From: Microbacterium sp.
GTDB taxonomy: Bacteria > Actinomycetota > Actinomycetes > Actinomycetales > Microbacteriaceae
Direction: 5' to 3'
Length of the DNA stretch: 64,000 nt
Assembly (NCBI GenBank): GCA_002703245.1
Contig: NZTV01000075.1
Span: 38,695 to 102,694 of the forward strand
The notes beneath the pieces were generated by a model. That model saw only the letters and a list, made by a program, of their open reading frames with translations, ran no database searches and was not told the DNA's origin. The number at the start of each line of letters is the position of its first letter. Position 1 is the stretch's first letter. The position numbers and the translations under genes were made by a program. Of this stretch, positions 36,759-45,217 are shown piece by piece.

Positions 36759-37592
36759 TCAGGCGCGCAGCCGCTCCGACACCCCGCCGTGGTGCGGGGC
36801 GACATGGTTCAGGATGCTCGGCCAGTGGGTCGAGATCGACAGGCCGGTACCCCGGTCGACACGTGCGAGACGCGCGCCGGGGATCTGTCGCCGCAGACGG
36901 CGGCCGTCGAGGTGGGAGCTGACGGTCGGGTGCTGATCACCGTAGACGAGCAAGACGTCGGCCCGGATCTCGCGCAGACGGTCGCGCCAGTCGCGGTCGG
37001 CTGCCGCCTCGCGGTCTGCGAGCACGCCGGTCGCGCCCTGCGTGGCCGCGGCGTCGAGCATCCGCCGCAACCGCCGTCCCACCGCGGTCGACTCGAAGGC
37101 GTGCTCGGCGGGGGAGATGCCGAGATCTGTCACGCCGAACGGGGGAGTCGGATCGTCGGTGTCGGAGAGGCGGGCCGGCGACGGGACGTCGATGAGGGCC
37201 ACGCGATCGATCAGGTGCGGGTGGCGCGCGGCCAGTGCGAGGGCGGCGTATCCGCCGAGACCCCATCCCACCGCCCCGAACGGGCCGATCTCCCAGCCTG
37301 CGATGCGGGAGGTGCTGCTTTCGATCTCCGAGAGGTAGACCGCGATGTCATCGGCGTGGGTCGCGAAGGAGGGACGCTCCCCGTCTCGCCACGCGTCGGA
37401 TGCGCCGTAGCCGGGGCGATCCAGTCCGACCACGCGCGCACCCCAATGGGTGGAGACGGTCGGGTCGGGATCGAAGCCGCTCCCGCCCGGCATGGGATGG
37501 CACATCACCACCGTGCGCTGTGCGAGAGCATCGCCGAAGCCGGTGACCCCGACCGCGCGGCCTCCGGGGAGTTGTACGAGTCGCCCTGCCAT
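36759..37592 (-). CDS. Alpha/beta hydrolase-fold protein lacking the nucleophile serine
   Basis: 277 residues with an alpha/beta-hydrolase layout: oxyanion-type CHPMPGGSGFD near 31, GLDRPGYGASD near 56, elbow GAVGWGLGGYAAL at about 106-118, acid region LLVYGDQHP and a C-terminal THWPSILNH histidine. The elbow reads G-W-G-L-G-G, so the usual Ser is Gly111; the codon is GGT on the coding strand. The protein is therefore probably non-hydrolytic or uses another residue. GAAGGTGG precedes ATG 37592. It is divergent from the chrA-like gene. Confidence 0.8.
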   Translation of the reverse strand: MAGRLVQLPGGRAVGVTGFGDALAQRTVVMCHPMPGGSGFDPDPTVSTHWGARVVGLDRPGYGASDAWRDGERPSFATHADDIAVYLSEIESSTSRIAGWEIGPFGAVGWGLGGYAALALAARHPHLIDRVALIDVPSPARLSDTDDPTPPFGVTDLGISPAEHAFESTAVGRRLRRMLDAAATQGATGVLADREAAADRDWRDRLREIRADVLLVYGDQHPTVSSHLDGRRLRRQIPGARLARVDRGTGLSISTHWPSILNHVAPHHGGVSERLRA

Positions 37593-37622
37593 CGCTGACC
37601 ACCTTCCTCTCCTCGGCAACGG

Positions 37623-37628
37623 TAGCGT
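37623..37628 (+). promoter_or_regulatory. -10 box TAGCGT, leaderless start of the chrA-like gene
   Basis: TAGCGT, 6 nt, then GTG 37635, no Shine-Dalgarno. Confidence 0.55.
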
Positions 37629-37634
37629 GTCACC

Positions 37635-38879
37635 GTGTCGACCGACGGGCCCCTTGCGAGCGCACCCGACCCTTCATCCGACGACGACGACCGTCCTCGC
37701 GGATCGGTGGGAGAGGTCTTCCTCGCCTTCCTCAAACTCGGACTGATGAGCTTCGGCGGCCCCGTGGCGCACCTCGGCTACTTCCGCGATGAACTGGTCA
37801 CCCGCCGCCGCTGGATCGACGATCGCGGCTATGCCGACCTCGTCGCGCTCTCACAGTTCCTCCCGGGCCCGGCATCCAGCCAGGTCGGCTTCGCCCTGGG
37901 GATGCTGCGGGCCGGCGCCGGCGGAGCGATCGCGGCCTTCCTCGCTTTCACGCTGCCCTCCGCCGCGCTGATGATCGCGTTCGCGTTCGTCGGCTCATCC
38001 CTCGGCGGGTCCGTGGGTGCCGGCATCGTCGACGGGCTGAAGGTCGTCGCGGTCGCGGTGGTCGCCCACGCGGTGTGGGGGATGGCGCGCACTCTGACCC
38101 CTGACCGGCAGCGGGCCGGGATCGCGGCCGGCGCGGCGGTGCTCGTCGTGCTGGGGAGCGGTTCGGTGGCGCAGGTCGGCGCGATCGTGGTCGGGGCGCT
38201 GCTGGGTCTGTGGCTGTGCCGTTCGGTGGGGGGCGAGAGCGCGACCGGGCTCGCGTTCCCCGTCTCACGCACGGTGGGGATCGTGTGCCTCGCGGTGTTC
38301 GTCGTGCTGTTGATCGGTCTGCCGCTGTTGGTCGCGGCGACCGGGTCGGGTGTTGTGAGCCTCATCGACGCGTTCTACCGCGCAGGCGCACTCGTCTTCG
38401 GTGGCGGCCACGTCGTGCTCCCCCTGCTGGAGGCCGAGACGGTCGCCTCCGGGTGGGTCGGTGCCGACGGGTTCCTCGCCGGTTACGGGCTCGCGCAGGC
38501 CATGCCGGGCCCGCTGTTCACGTTCGCCGGGTACCTCGGCGCGGCCTCCTCCGTCGGACCCGGCGGTGTCGCCGGCGGGGTGATCGCCCTGCTCGCGGTC
38601 TTCCTGCCGGGCTTCCTGCTTCTGACCGGTGTCCTGCCGTTCTGGAACGGATTGCGCGGTCGGCCCGGGGCGCGCGCGGCGATGGCCGGTGCGAACGCCG
38701 CGGTGGTCGGGATCCTGGGTGCCGCGCTCTATGACCCCGTATTCACATCGGCCGTGGTCGGTCCGGCGACGTTCTCCCTCGCGCTGGTGTGTTTCGTGCT
38801 GTTGGCCGCCTTCAAGACACCGCCGTGGATCGTCGTCCTGGTCGGAGCCGTCGGCGGGGTGGTCATCGCGGTCGTGTGA
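37635..38879 (+). CDS. chrA: Chromate transporter family protein (ChrA, two-domain)
   Basis: 414 residues with two CHR domains, the long-chain form. The first has LGLMSFGGPVAHLGYFRDELV near 35 and LSQFLPGPASSQVGF near 75; the second has GALVFGGGHVVLPLLE near 250 and GLAQAMPGPLFTFAGYLG near 285. The family exports chromate with sulfate-like antiport. GTG start; leaderless promoter. The first ~25 residues are acidic and cytoplasmic (DPSSDDDDRPRG). There is no ChrB regulator adjacent. Confidence 0.93.
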   Translation: MSTDGPLASAPDPSSDDDDRPRGSVGEVFLAFLKLGLMSFGGPVAHLGYFRDELVTRRRWIDDRGYADLVALSQFLPGPASSQVGFALGMLRAGAGGAIAAFLAFTLPSAALMIAFAFVGSSLGGSVGAGIVDGLKVVAVAVVAHAVWGMARTLTPDRQRAGIAAGAAVLVVLGSGSVAQVGAIVVGALLGLWLCRSVGGESATGLAFPVSRTVGIVCLAVFVVLLIGLPLLVAATGSGVVSLIDAFYRAGALVFGGGHVVLPLLEAETVASGWVGADGFLAGYGLAQAMPGPLFTFAGYLGAASSVGPGGVAGGVIALLAVFLPGFLLLTGVLPFWNGLRGRPGARAAMAGANAAVVGILGAALYDPVFTSAVVGPATFSLALVCFVLLAAFKTPPWIVVLVGAVGGVVIAVV

Positions 38880-38960
38880 TCGTGAGGGCCCGGCCCGGGG
38901 GCATGACACCTCCTTCCCGGGCTCGACGCAAGCCCCTCCCCGCGTCTCACCGGCGGGTCC

Positions 38961-38966
38961 TAGGGT
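38961..38966 (+). promoter_or_regulatory. -10 box TAGGGT, leaderless start of the DUF421 gene
   Basis: TAGGGT, 7 nt, then ATG 38974; no ribosome binding site. Confidence 0.5.
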
Positions 38967-38973
38967 TCCGGGC

Positions 38974-39489
38974 ATGTGGTTCGACACGTGGTCAGATCTT
39001 CTCCGGGTGGTCTTGGTGGGCGTGGCGTCCTACGCCGTACTGGTCATCTCGATCCGGTTGTCCGGCAAACGCGCCCTCGCCCAGTTGAACGCCTTCGACT
39101 TCGTCGTCACCGTCGCCCTCGGGTCGACGCTTGCGACGATCCTCCTGTCGGCGGATGTGTCCTTCGCGGAGGGGGTCGTGGCCCTGCTCCTGCTGTTGCT
39201 GCTGCAGGTCGTGGTCGCGTTCGTCGCGGCACGTCGGCGGGGAGCGCGTCGGCTGACGACCGCGTCACCGACGGTGCTGTTGAAAGACGGCCGGTTCGAC
39301 GTGGACGCCTTGCGACGCACGCGCCTGTCGGAGGCGGACGTGCGGCAGGCGGTGCGCCAGACCGGTCGCGGCGACCTGTCGCGGATCGCGGTGGTCGTCC
39401 TCGAAAGCAACGGGGGGCTGAGCGTGATCGCCGCCGACAGTTGGGGCGACGGCTCCGCGCTGGACGACGATCGCATCGAGGGGCGGTGA
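38974..39489 (+). CDS. DUF421 (YetF-like) membrane protein
   Basis: 171 residues. Two or three N-terminal membrane segments with the family phrase SYAVLVISIRLSGKRALAQLNAFDFVVTVALGS (core SGKRALAQLNAFDF near residue 29), then the small cytoplasmic domain with PTVLLKDGRFD near 96 and SEADVRQAVRQTG. The family includes YetF and sporulation YrbG-like proteins; function unclear. It is followed by a convergent FUSC gene 20 nt away. Confidence 0.92.
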   Translation: MWFDTWSDLLRVVLVGVASYAVLVISIRLSGKRALAQLNAFDFVVTVALGSTLATILLSADVSFAEGVVALLLLLLLQVVVAFVAARRRGARRLTTASPTVLLKDGRFDVDALRRTRLSEADVRQAVRQTGRGDLSRIAVVVLESNGGLSVIAADSWGDGSALDDDRIEGR

Positions 39490-39509
39490 GTGGCCCCGGA
39501 GCCGCTCCG

Positions 39510-40652
39510 CTACCGCGCCGGGGTGTCGTCTTCGCTGTGGGCGTCGTCCTGCGCGTCGTCTGCGGCGGCGTCCGGTTCCGCTGAGGCGAAGGGGGTGGAC
39601 GCGTCCACGAGGCGGCGCAGGAAGATCGCCGGTTCGATGCGATGGGCCTTTGTCGAACTCGTGACCGACGCCGACGGAAGGGCGTTCGCATACCTTCCCA
39701 GTGCGTCGTGCGCCGCGGTGAGTCGCTCGTCGAGCGCGTCATCGTCGATCGGTGTCCTCGTCAGGTCGGCGCACGCGCGGATCGCTTCGGCGAATCGGGC
39801 CTTCGCGTCCTCGGTCATATCGTCCAGCACCGCCGGATCCCTGCCGGCGACGACTTCGGCGAGGTCTCGCGTCGCGGCCACGGCGAGGTCCATCGACGCC
39901 ATTCGTCGGGCGTTGTCCTTCTGTTCCTGGCGATGGCGGCGACCGCGGGGGTTCGCGCGCCCGGACTCGTCTGCTTCGGTGACTTCGCGGCGGACCTCTG
40001 CGGTCAGGTCGTCGAGATCCGCCCGGGCGGTGTCGACCTGCGCGGGGTCGGGGTCGTCGACATGGTCGGCGAAGGTGTCGAGCACGTCGCCGGTGGCGTC
40101 TCGGAGAGCGTTGAGCTTTCCGCTGGCCCGCTGGAAGTAGAGCGGCGGAACGATGACGAGGTTCACCACGAGTCCCACGACGATGCCGACCCCCATCGTC
40201 ACGAGGTAGGACAGCGGGTAGTCGTCGGCTCCGGCCTGTCCCGCGAGCAGCAGCACGAACACCGCGGCGACCGCGAGGATGTCGCGTCCCGCACCGAGCC
40301 GGTGGATCCCCCCGAGTAAAACGCCCACCCCGACGACGATGGCCAGAGGGATGACGGGCGGGATGTCGGAGAGCTCCGTCGCGCCGAGGGCGCCGACACC
40401 GAGACCGATCCCGATGGCCAGACCGAGCAGCGTCTGCCCGCCGGTCCGCGCTGTCGCGGCCACCGTCGGATACATGACGACCAGCACGCCGAACGGGGCG
40501 TAGTAGGAGTACTCGTTGTTGACGAACGGGAGAAGGGGGACGATCAGCCACGCGATCGCCGCGGCCGCGGCGGTCTTGGCCGCGAGCAACAGTCGATCGC
40601 GGTTGAGCGCATGCTCGCGCCCCGCTCGCAGTCTCGCGCGCACCTGTGACAT
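39510..40652 (-). CDS. FUSC family membrane protein
   Basis: 380 residues. A bundle of about six or seven membrane segments lies in residues 20-175 (YYAPFGVLVVMYPTVAAT near 49 is the FUSC motif), followed by a helical cytoplasmic tail with RREVTEADESGRANPRGRRHRQEQKDN and an acidic end. Half-length relative to the FUSC protein at 18.8-20.9 kb, so it probably works as a dimer. GAGACT 6 nt upstream of the ATG fits the leaderless pattern weakly. Substrate unknown. Confidence 0.87.
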   Translation of the reverse strand: MSQVRARLRAGREHALNRDRLLLAAKTAAAAAIAWLIVPLLPFVNNEYSYYAPFGVLVVMYPTVAATARTGGQTLLGLAIGIGLGVGALGATELSDIPPVIPLAIVVGVGVLLGGIHRLGAGRDILAVAAVFVLLLAGQAGADDYPLSYLVTMGVGIVVGLVVNLVIVPPLYFQRASGKLNALRDATGDVLDTFADHVDDPDPAQVDTARADLDDLTAEVRREVTEADESGRANPRGRRHRQEQKDNARRMASMDLAVAATRDLAEVVAGRDPAVLDDMTEDAKARFAEAIRACADLTRTPIDDDALDERLTAAHDALGRYANALPSASVTSSTKAHRIEPAIFLRRLVDASTPFASAEPDAAADDAQDDAHSEDDTPAR

Positions 40653-40715
40653 GTCACCAGTCTCGCGAGGGTGTGGCCACGCAGGTCAACCCCCTGCGAA
40701 GCGCGCGCGGATGCG

Positions 40716-41417
40716 CTACGCCGTCGGAATCGATGCGACGTCGGTGCGCGGGAACACGAACCGGATGAAGGCCCACGCGAGAGCTGCACCCACGAGCTGT
40801 GCCCCGATGAAGGGCAGAACGGAGCTCGGTGCGATGCCGGCGAAAGTGTCGGAGAAGGCGCGACCGATCGTGATCGCGGGGTTCGCGAAGCTCGTCGACG
40901 ACGTGAAGAAGTAGGCGGCACCGATGTAGGCGCCGACGGCCGGAGCGGCGAGGTGTGAGCGCCCGGTGCGGACCAGGCCGAAGATGACCGTAAGCAGTCC
41001 GGCGGTGGCGACGACCTCGGCGAACAGCGTCGCCCAGGTCGCCCGGTCGGTCGTCGCCCACGACACCGCGGGCAGGTCGAACATCAGGTTCGCGACGACG
41101 GCGCCGGTGATACACCCGAGGATCTGTGCGGGGATGTAGGTGAGGACGCTGCGAACCGGGCGACCATGCAGCACCGCGTCGGCGAGGGTGACGACGGGGT
41201 TGAAGTGTGCCCCGGAGACCGGCGCGAACACCGCGATCAGAACGGCGAGACCGAGAGCGGTGGCGAACGCGTTCTCGAAGAGCTGCAAGCCGACGTCGGC
41301 CGGCGAGAGCGCTTGCGCAGCCATCCCCGATCCGAGGACGACGGCTGCGAGCCCGGCGCTGCCGGTGAATTCGCCCACGAGGGACCTGAGAGTGTCGGCT
41401 CGACGCGCGGAGGTCAT
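40716..41417 (-). CDS. MIP family channel (aquaporin-like, possibly arsenic-related)
   Basis: 233 residues, six membrane segments plus two half-helices. The NPA boxes are AHFNPVVTLAD near residue 71 (NPV) and SFANPAITIGRAFSDTF near 181 (NPA). The divergent first box and the second-box context resemble MIP channels found in arsenic operons of actinobacteria. No arsR or arsC gene is visible here, so arsenite conduction is only a suggestion; glycerol or water is equally possible. A palindrome covering the -10 box 6 nt upstream of the ATG implies tight control. Confidence 0.88.
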   Translation of the reverse strand: MTSARRADTLRSLVGEFTGSAGLAAVVLGSGMAAQALSPADVGLQLFENAFATALGLAVLIAVFAPVSGAHFNPVVTLADAVLHGRPVRSVLTYIPAQILGCITGAVVANLMFDLPAVSWATTDRATWATLFAEVVATAGLLTVIFGLVRTGRSHLAAPAVGAYIGAAYFFTSSTSFANPAITIGRAFSDTFAGIAPSSVLPFIGAQLVGAALAWAFIRFVFPRTDVASIPTA

Positions 41418-41419
41418 AT

Positions 41420-41435
41420 ATAGACCATAGTCTAT
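41420..41435 (-). promoter_or_regulatory. Palindromic operator over the leaderless promoter of the MIP channel gene
   Basis: ATAGAC-CATA-GTCTAT (plus strand) is a perfect 6-bp-arm palindrome starting 2 nt outside the ATG. On the coding strand it contains TATGGT (41429-41424), which sits 6 nt before the ATG and fits the leaderless -10 pattern. A repressor bound here would block the promoter. The surroundings (ATATAG...GAATTAAT) are unusually AT-rich for this genome. Confidence 0.7.
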
Positions 41436-41467
41436 GAATTAATCGGTCATCGACGCGGCCCGATCGC

Positions 41468-41473
41468 TAGGCT
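41468..41473 (+). promoter_or_regulatory. -10 box TAGGCT, leaderless start of the SLC13 gene
   Basis: TAGGCT is followed by two adjacent GTG codons at 41477 and 41480. The second is 6 nt downstream, the spacing seen elsewhere. Confidence 0.5.
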
Positions 41474-41476
41474 GGC

Positions 41477-43042
41477 GTGGTGGACCCCGTATCCGCCACG
41501 CTGATCATCCTCGCGCTCGCCGTCGTCGCGTTCGTCAGCAATCGTGTGCCGATCGCGGTGATCGCCGTCGGCGTCTCCCTGTCGCTGTTCTTCACCGGGG
41601 TCCTCACCCTCCCCGAGGCGCTCGCCGGGTTCGGCGATCCCACGGTGTTGTTCATCGCAGGACTGTTCGTCGTGAGCGAGGCCCTCGACGCCACCGGCGT
41701 GACGGCGTGGGCCGGCAAGCAGGTCATCACGCGGGCGGGCACCGGTCGGGTACGGCTGATCCTCGCGATCGGCCTCGTGGTCGCGATCGCATCCGCGGTC
41801 ATCAGCATCAACGGCGCCGTCGCGGCGTTGGTGCCCCTGGTCGTGGTGGTCGCCGCGCGCGCCGGACTACCGCCCTCGCAACTGCTCATGCCGTTGGCCT
41901 TCATGGCCAGCGCGGGGTCGTTGCTGGCCCTCACCGGAACGCCGGTGAACATCATCGTCTCCGATGTCGCCGCCGAGAACGGTGGACGTGCGTTCGGCTA
42001 CTTCGAGTTCGCCCTGGTGGGCATCCCGCTCGTGATCGCCTCCGTGGCGGTGATCATCCTGATCGGCAAGCCGTTGTTGCCCGCGCGGGAAGCAGTCAGG
42101 CTGCCCACCGATCTCGCGCGGCACGCACGGGTGTTGCGTGAGCAGTACGAAGTCTCCCTCGACACCGGAACACTCCTGGGACCGGCGTCGGGGGTCACCG
42201 AGGTCGTCATCGCCCCGCGGTCGCCGCTGATCGGCACGACGGTGGCGCCGGGGATGACGACCCCCGACGGTGACCTGATCGTGTTGGCTGCGCGGCGGGG
42301 CGAGCAGGTGCTGAAGACCGGCGACATCGTCGTGCAGGCCGGTGACGCGCTGCTGTTGCAGGGCACGTGGGATGCGCTCACGGTACGCACCGCCTCGGGC
42401 GGGATGCTCCCGGTGGATGCGCCGGCGCAGTTGCGGCGCTCGGTGCCGCTGGGACGTGGTGCCAAGCGCGCGATCGTCATCCTCGCCGCGATGATCGTCT
42501 TGCTCGCGACCGGAATCGTCCCCGCCGCGGCGGCCGCGCTGCTGGCCGCTCTCGCCCTCGTGGTCTCGCGCGCGATCAGCGTCCCGCAGGCGTTCCAGTC
42601 GATCTCGTGGACGACGATCGTGCTGATCGCCGGCATGATCCCGCTGTCGACGGCGTTCATCCAGACCGGTACCGCCGACCTCGTCGCCGGCTGGGTGCTC
42701 GGCGCGATGGACGGGGCCGGCGCCCACCTGGTCCTGCTGGCCCTGTGCCTTCTGACCCTCGTGCTCAGTCAGCTGATCAGCAACGCCGCGACCGTGCTGA
42801 TCGTGGCGCCCATCGCGGTCTCGATCGCAGGCACCCTCGATCTGTCGGTCATGCCGTTCATGATGGCGCTCACCGTGGCCGGGGCGGCGGCGTTCCTCAC
42901 GCCGATCGCGACACCCGCCAACCTCATGGTGATGGAGCCGGGGGGATATCGCTTCGGCGACTACTGGCGGCTCGGCCTGCCGCTGTCGGCCCTGTTCATC
43001 GCCTTCGCCGTCCTCTACGTGCCGCTCGTCTGGCCGTTCTGA
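41477..43042 (+). CDS. SLC13/DASS family permease with internal RCK_C domain
   Basis: 521 residues. About 11-12 membrane segments in two halves flank a soluble TrkA-C/RCK_C domain at about 215-320 (TEVVIAPRSPLIGTT, LKTGDIVVQAGDALLLQG). Family features: SINGAVAALVPLV near 115, ALTGTPVNIIVS near 153, ISNAATVLIVAPIAVS near 434 and LTPIATPANLMVMEPGGY near 475. Relatives import sulfate, dicarboxylates or other anions. The true start could be the GTG at 41480 rather than 41477, judged from the promoter spacing. Confidence 0.9.
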   Translation: MVDPVSATLIILALAVVAFVSNRVPIAVIAVGVSLSLFFTGVLTLPEALAGFGDPTVLFIAGLFVVSEALDATGVTAWAGKQVITRAGTGRVRLILAIGLVVAIASAVISINGAVAALVPLVVVVAARAGLPPSQLLMPLAFMASAGSLLALTGTPVNIIVSDVAAENGGRAFGYFEFALVGIPLVIASVAVIILIGKPLLPAREAVRLPTDLARHARVLREQYEVSLDTGTLLGPASGVTEVVIAPRSPLIGTTVAPGMTTPDGDLIVLAARRGEQVLKTGDIVVQAGDALLLQGTWDALTVRTASGGMLPVDAPAQLRRSVPLGRGAKRAIVILAAMIVLLATGIVPAAAAALLAALALVVSRAISVPQAFQSISWTTIVLIAGMIPLSTAFIQTGTADLVAGWVLGAMDGAGAHLVLLALCLLTLVLSQLISNAATVLIVAPIAVSIAGTLDLSVMPFMMALTVAGAAAFLTPIATPANLMVMEPGGYRFGDYWRLGLPLSALFIAFAVLYVPLVWPF

Positions 43043-43047
43043 GCGGG

Positions 43048-43053
43048 TAGGCT
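43048..43053 (+). promoter_or_regulatory. -10 box TAGGCT, leaderless start of small protein gene 43061
   Basis: TAGGCT lies at the stop of the SLC13 gene (TGA 43040-43042) and 7 nt before the ATG. Confidence 0.5.
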
Positions 43054-43060
43054 CGCGGTC

Positions 43061-43396
43061 ATGGGTCGCTTCATCTACGACAACTCCTCAACGTCGGTCG
43101 ACATCGAAGACCGGGTGCTCGCTCACCTGCGCATCGTCGTGATGAACAAGCTGCGTCGCGCCGAGTCGTTCATGTTCGACGTCGAGGTCGGCGACGGCAG
43201 CGGGCGCCGCAGCTTCTGGATGCACCCGTCGGTGGCGATGCAGTTCCACTTCTTCGGCAGCCGTCAGCCCCGGATCAACCGGCTGTGGGTCGAAGAGCTG
43301 ATGCAGACCGCCAGCGGCCCGAACGGTCTGTGGATCGTCCCGGAGCCGCCCGAGGACGAGGCGCCGGTCACCGACGCGAACCCGCCGCGCGCCTGA
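43061..43396 (+). CDS. Small DUF7882-like protein (paralogue A)
   Basis: 111 residues, no signal peptide or membrane segment. Starts MGRFIYDNSSTSVDIEDRVLAHL, with core KLRRAESFMFDVE near 34, SFWMHPSVAMQFHFFG near 55 and RLWVEELMQTA near 75. These small Microbacteriaceae proteins are often labelled ATP-dependent DNA ligase, but no ligase nucleotidyl-transfer motif (KxDG) is present. Function unknown. A diverged paralogue lies tail to tail 12 nt away. Confidence 0.82.
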   Translation: MGRFIYDNSSTSVDIEDRVLAHLRIVVMNKLRRAESFMFDVEVGDGSGRRSFWMHPSVAMQFHFFGSRQPRINRLWVEELMQTASGPNGLWIVPEPPEDEAPVTDANPPRA

Positions 43397-43408
43397 CCGT
43401 CGGCGGAG

Positions 43409-43720
43409 TCACTCCGAGACGGTCACCTCTTCGGAGATCATCTGGATACCGCCGGACGAGTTCGCCGAGTTCGCGAGGTCTTCGATCCACTGCCGGCTCA
43501 ACTGCGGAGGCTCGGCGTCGTCGAAGACGAACCGCAGTGGGATGGAGGGGTGCAGCCACAGGGTGCTGCGGCCCTCGGGCTCACCTTCGGGGTGCTGCCA
43601 GGAGACCGTGAAGCTCTCGTTGCGGCGGAGCTTGGTGGCGATCACGACCTTCAGGTGCGCCAGGGCGCGGTCCTCGATGTGGATGGGGGTGGCGGAACCG
43701 CCGTAGTAGATGGTGCCCAT
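43409..43720 (-). CDS. Small DUF7882-like protein (paralogue B)
   Basis: 103 residues, aligned over the full length with the protein at 43061-43396: MGTIYYGGSATPIHIEDRALAHLK, KLRRNESFTVSW, TLWLHPSIPLRFVF and RQWIEDLANSA. The loop between the halves differs (HPEGEPEGR versus VGDGSGR). No known catalytic motif. Leaderless: TAGGGT (43733-43728) is 7 nt upstream of the ATG. The frame is open further upstream to 44074, but that part lacks resemblance and overlaps the next gene. Confidence 0.82.
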   Translation of the reverse strand: MGTIYYGGSATPIHIEDRALAHLKVVIATKLRRNESFTVSWQHPEGEPEGRSTLWLHPSIPLRFVFDDAEPPQLSRQWIEDLANSANSSGGIQMISEEVTVSE

Positions 43721-43727
43721 GCACGAC

Positions 43728-43733
43728 ACCCTA
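43728..43733 (-). promoter_or_regulatory. -10 box TAGGGT, leaderless start of small protein gene 43720
   Basis: On the coding strand TAGGGT, 7 nt, ATG; no Shine-Dalgarno. Confidence 0.5.
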
Positions 43734-43793
43734 CGCGGACGCGGCTGATCGGCGGTACTCGTCGCCGGCCCCCTGGTGCGCCACAGTGGAGAT

Positions 43794-44498
43794 ATGAGTG
43801 TGAACGGTGATCCGATCTCCTCGGCTCTGGGGGTCATCCAGATCGTGATGGAATACGCAGGTTCCGTCGCGTTCGCCATCTCGGGTGCCGTCGCGGCAGG
43901 GCGCAAGAAGATGGATCTCGTCGGCGTCGTCGTGCTCGCATGCATCGTCGCCGTCGGTGGGGGCACGATGCGTGACCTCCTGCTGGGCGAACTCCCCGTG
44001 TTCTGGGTCGACAACCCGACGTTCCTGCTGGTCGGAGCGGTGACCGCGCTCATCGTGGTGCCTCTCACCCGCACGCGGGCGCTCGACCTGTTGCACCGCT
44101 ACCAGATCGTGCAGGTCAGTGACGCCGCGGGGATGGCGTTGTTCGTCGTCGTCGGCACGAACGTCGCGATCGCCGCCGGCGCCGACAGCGTCGCCGCCGC
44201 CATCATCGGCGTGATCTCGGGCGTCGGCGGCGGCATCATCCGCGACGTCTTGGCCAACGACGTGCCGGATGTGTTCCGCAGCGGCCAGTTCTACGCGACC
44301 GCCGCACTCGTCGGTGCCGGGGTCTATGTGCTCCTGCTCGAGTTCGACCTGGACAAGATCGTCGTCTTCTGGGTGCCGATCGTCATCATCCTCACCATCC
44401 GGCTGGGCACCCTCTTCCTCGGCTGGGGCGTGCCGACCTTCCGATACGGCGCCCCGCCGACCGAGCCGATCTCCACCCCGAGGCAACGACGCGACTGA
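43794..44498 (+). CDS. TRIC/UPF0126 family cation channel
   Basis: 234 residues with seven membrane segments from two homologous UPF0126 halves: GSVAFAISGAVAAGRKKMDLVGV and GGGTMRDLLLGELPVFWV in the first, DAAGMALFVVVGTNVA and GGGIIRDVLANDVPDVF in the second. The GGGxxRD motifs bind ions and lipid in prokaryotic TRIC channels, which are trimeric K+-permeable pores. ATG 43794 has CACAGT 6 nt upstream, a weaker case of the leaderless pattern; GTGGAG could also act as a Shine-Dalgarno. Confidence 0.93.
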   Translation: MSVNGDPISSALGVIQIVMEYAGSVAFAISGAVAAGRKKMDLVGVVVLACIVAVGGGTMRDLLLGELPVFWVDNPTFLLVGAVTALIVVPLTRTRALDLLHRYQIVQVSDAAGMALFVVVGTNVAIAAGADSVAAAIIGVISGVGGGIIRDVLANDVPDVFRSGQFYATAALVGAGVYVLLLEFDLDKIVVFWVPIVIILTIRLGTLFLGWGVPTFRYGAPPTEPISTPRQRRD

Positions 44499-44517
44499 TC
44501 CGGCCGCCGGGTGTGGC

Positions 44518-45217
44518 TCACCCGATCTGCGTGACCAGGGCGACGGCCCACGCCGGCAGGTCGATCGCGGTGTCGAGTCCGTCCTCCCCGGCTTCGACTT
44601 CCCACGTGCGCAGATCCATCGCCGCCTCGCGGATGGACGCGATGTCATCGCGGGACGGGTTCACCGGAGAGCCGAGCTCGTGCCACCGGGCGATCGCGTT
44701 GCCGGATTCGGGGGAGAGCAGCTCGACGCGGAAGCGGGTGCCCGCTGCCACCCCCGAGACACGCACGGTCGTGGACCGTGCCGCTCCGGTGGCCAAGGTC
44801 CGGTCCGCGTTCTCACGCATGTCGAACGACGCCGGGACGGTCTGGGTGACCTCGGCGGGGTAGTTGTAGAGCAGGGCCGAGATCGCACCGCCGGCGCTGT
44901 CGCGGGTGATCGCGCCTTCTCCGTTGCGCGCGAGCAGCTCGTCGCCGAGGAACCGGTAGCCGTGATAGGTCGGTTTGGGGACGCCGTGGTAGGTGAGCAT
45001 CCCGAACCCGCCGTGGAACGGGAGCTGGCCGCCCCCGGCTTCCTCGAAGATGTCGGTGAACGTCCAGTAGGACAGTGAGTCCACGAGGCCGATCGAGTCG
45101 AGGTTGGCTCCGGGAAGGCGCTGTCGTCGACGAGCCGGCGCAGCAGCCGCAGGTCGTTCGCCGTGGCGTCCACCCCGCGGGTCAGACGCGCGCCCTGTCC
45201 GTGCTCGTCGAGGATGC

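Noticed and set aside
38880..38973. Possible terminator or riboswitch after chrA (GGGCCCGGCCCGGGGGC)
   Set aside because: GC-rich self-complementarity without a clean stem or U tract; no known riboswitch pattern.
43409..44074. Longer (221-residue) version of small paralogue B
   Set aside because: The added 118 N-terminal residues overlap the TRIC gene in antisense and do not resemble the family; a leaderless promoter fits ATG 43720.
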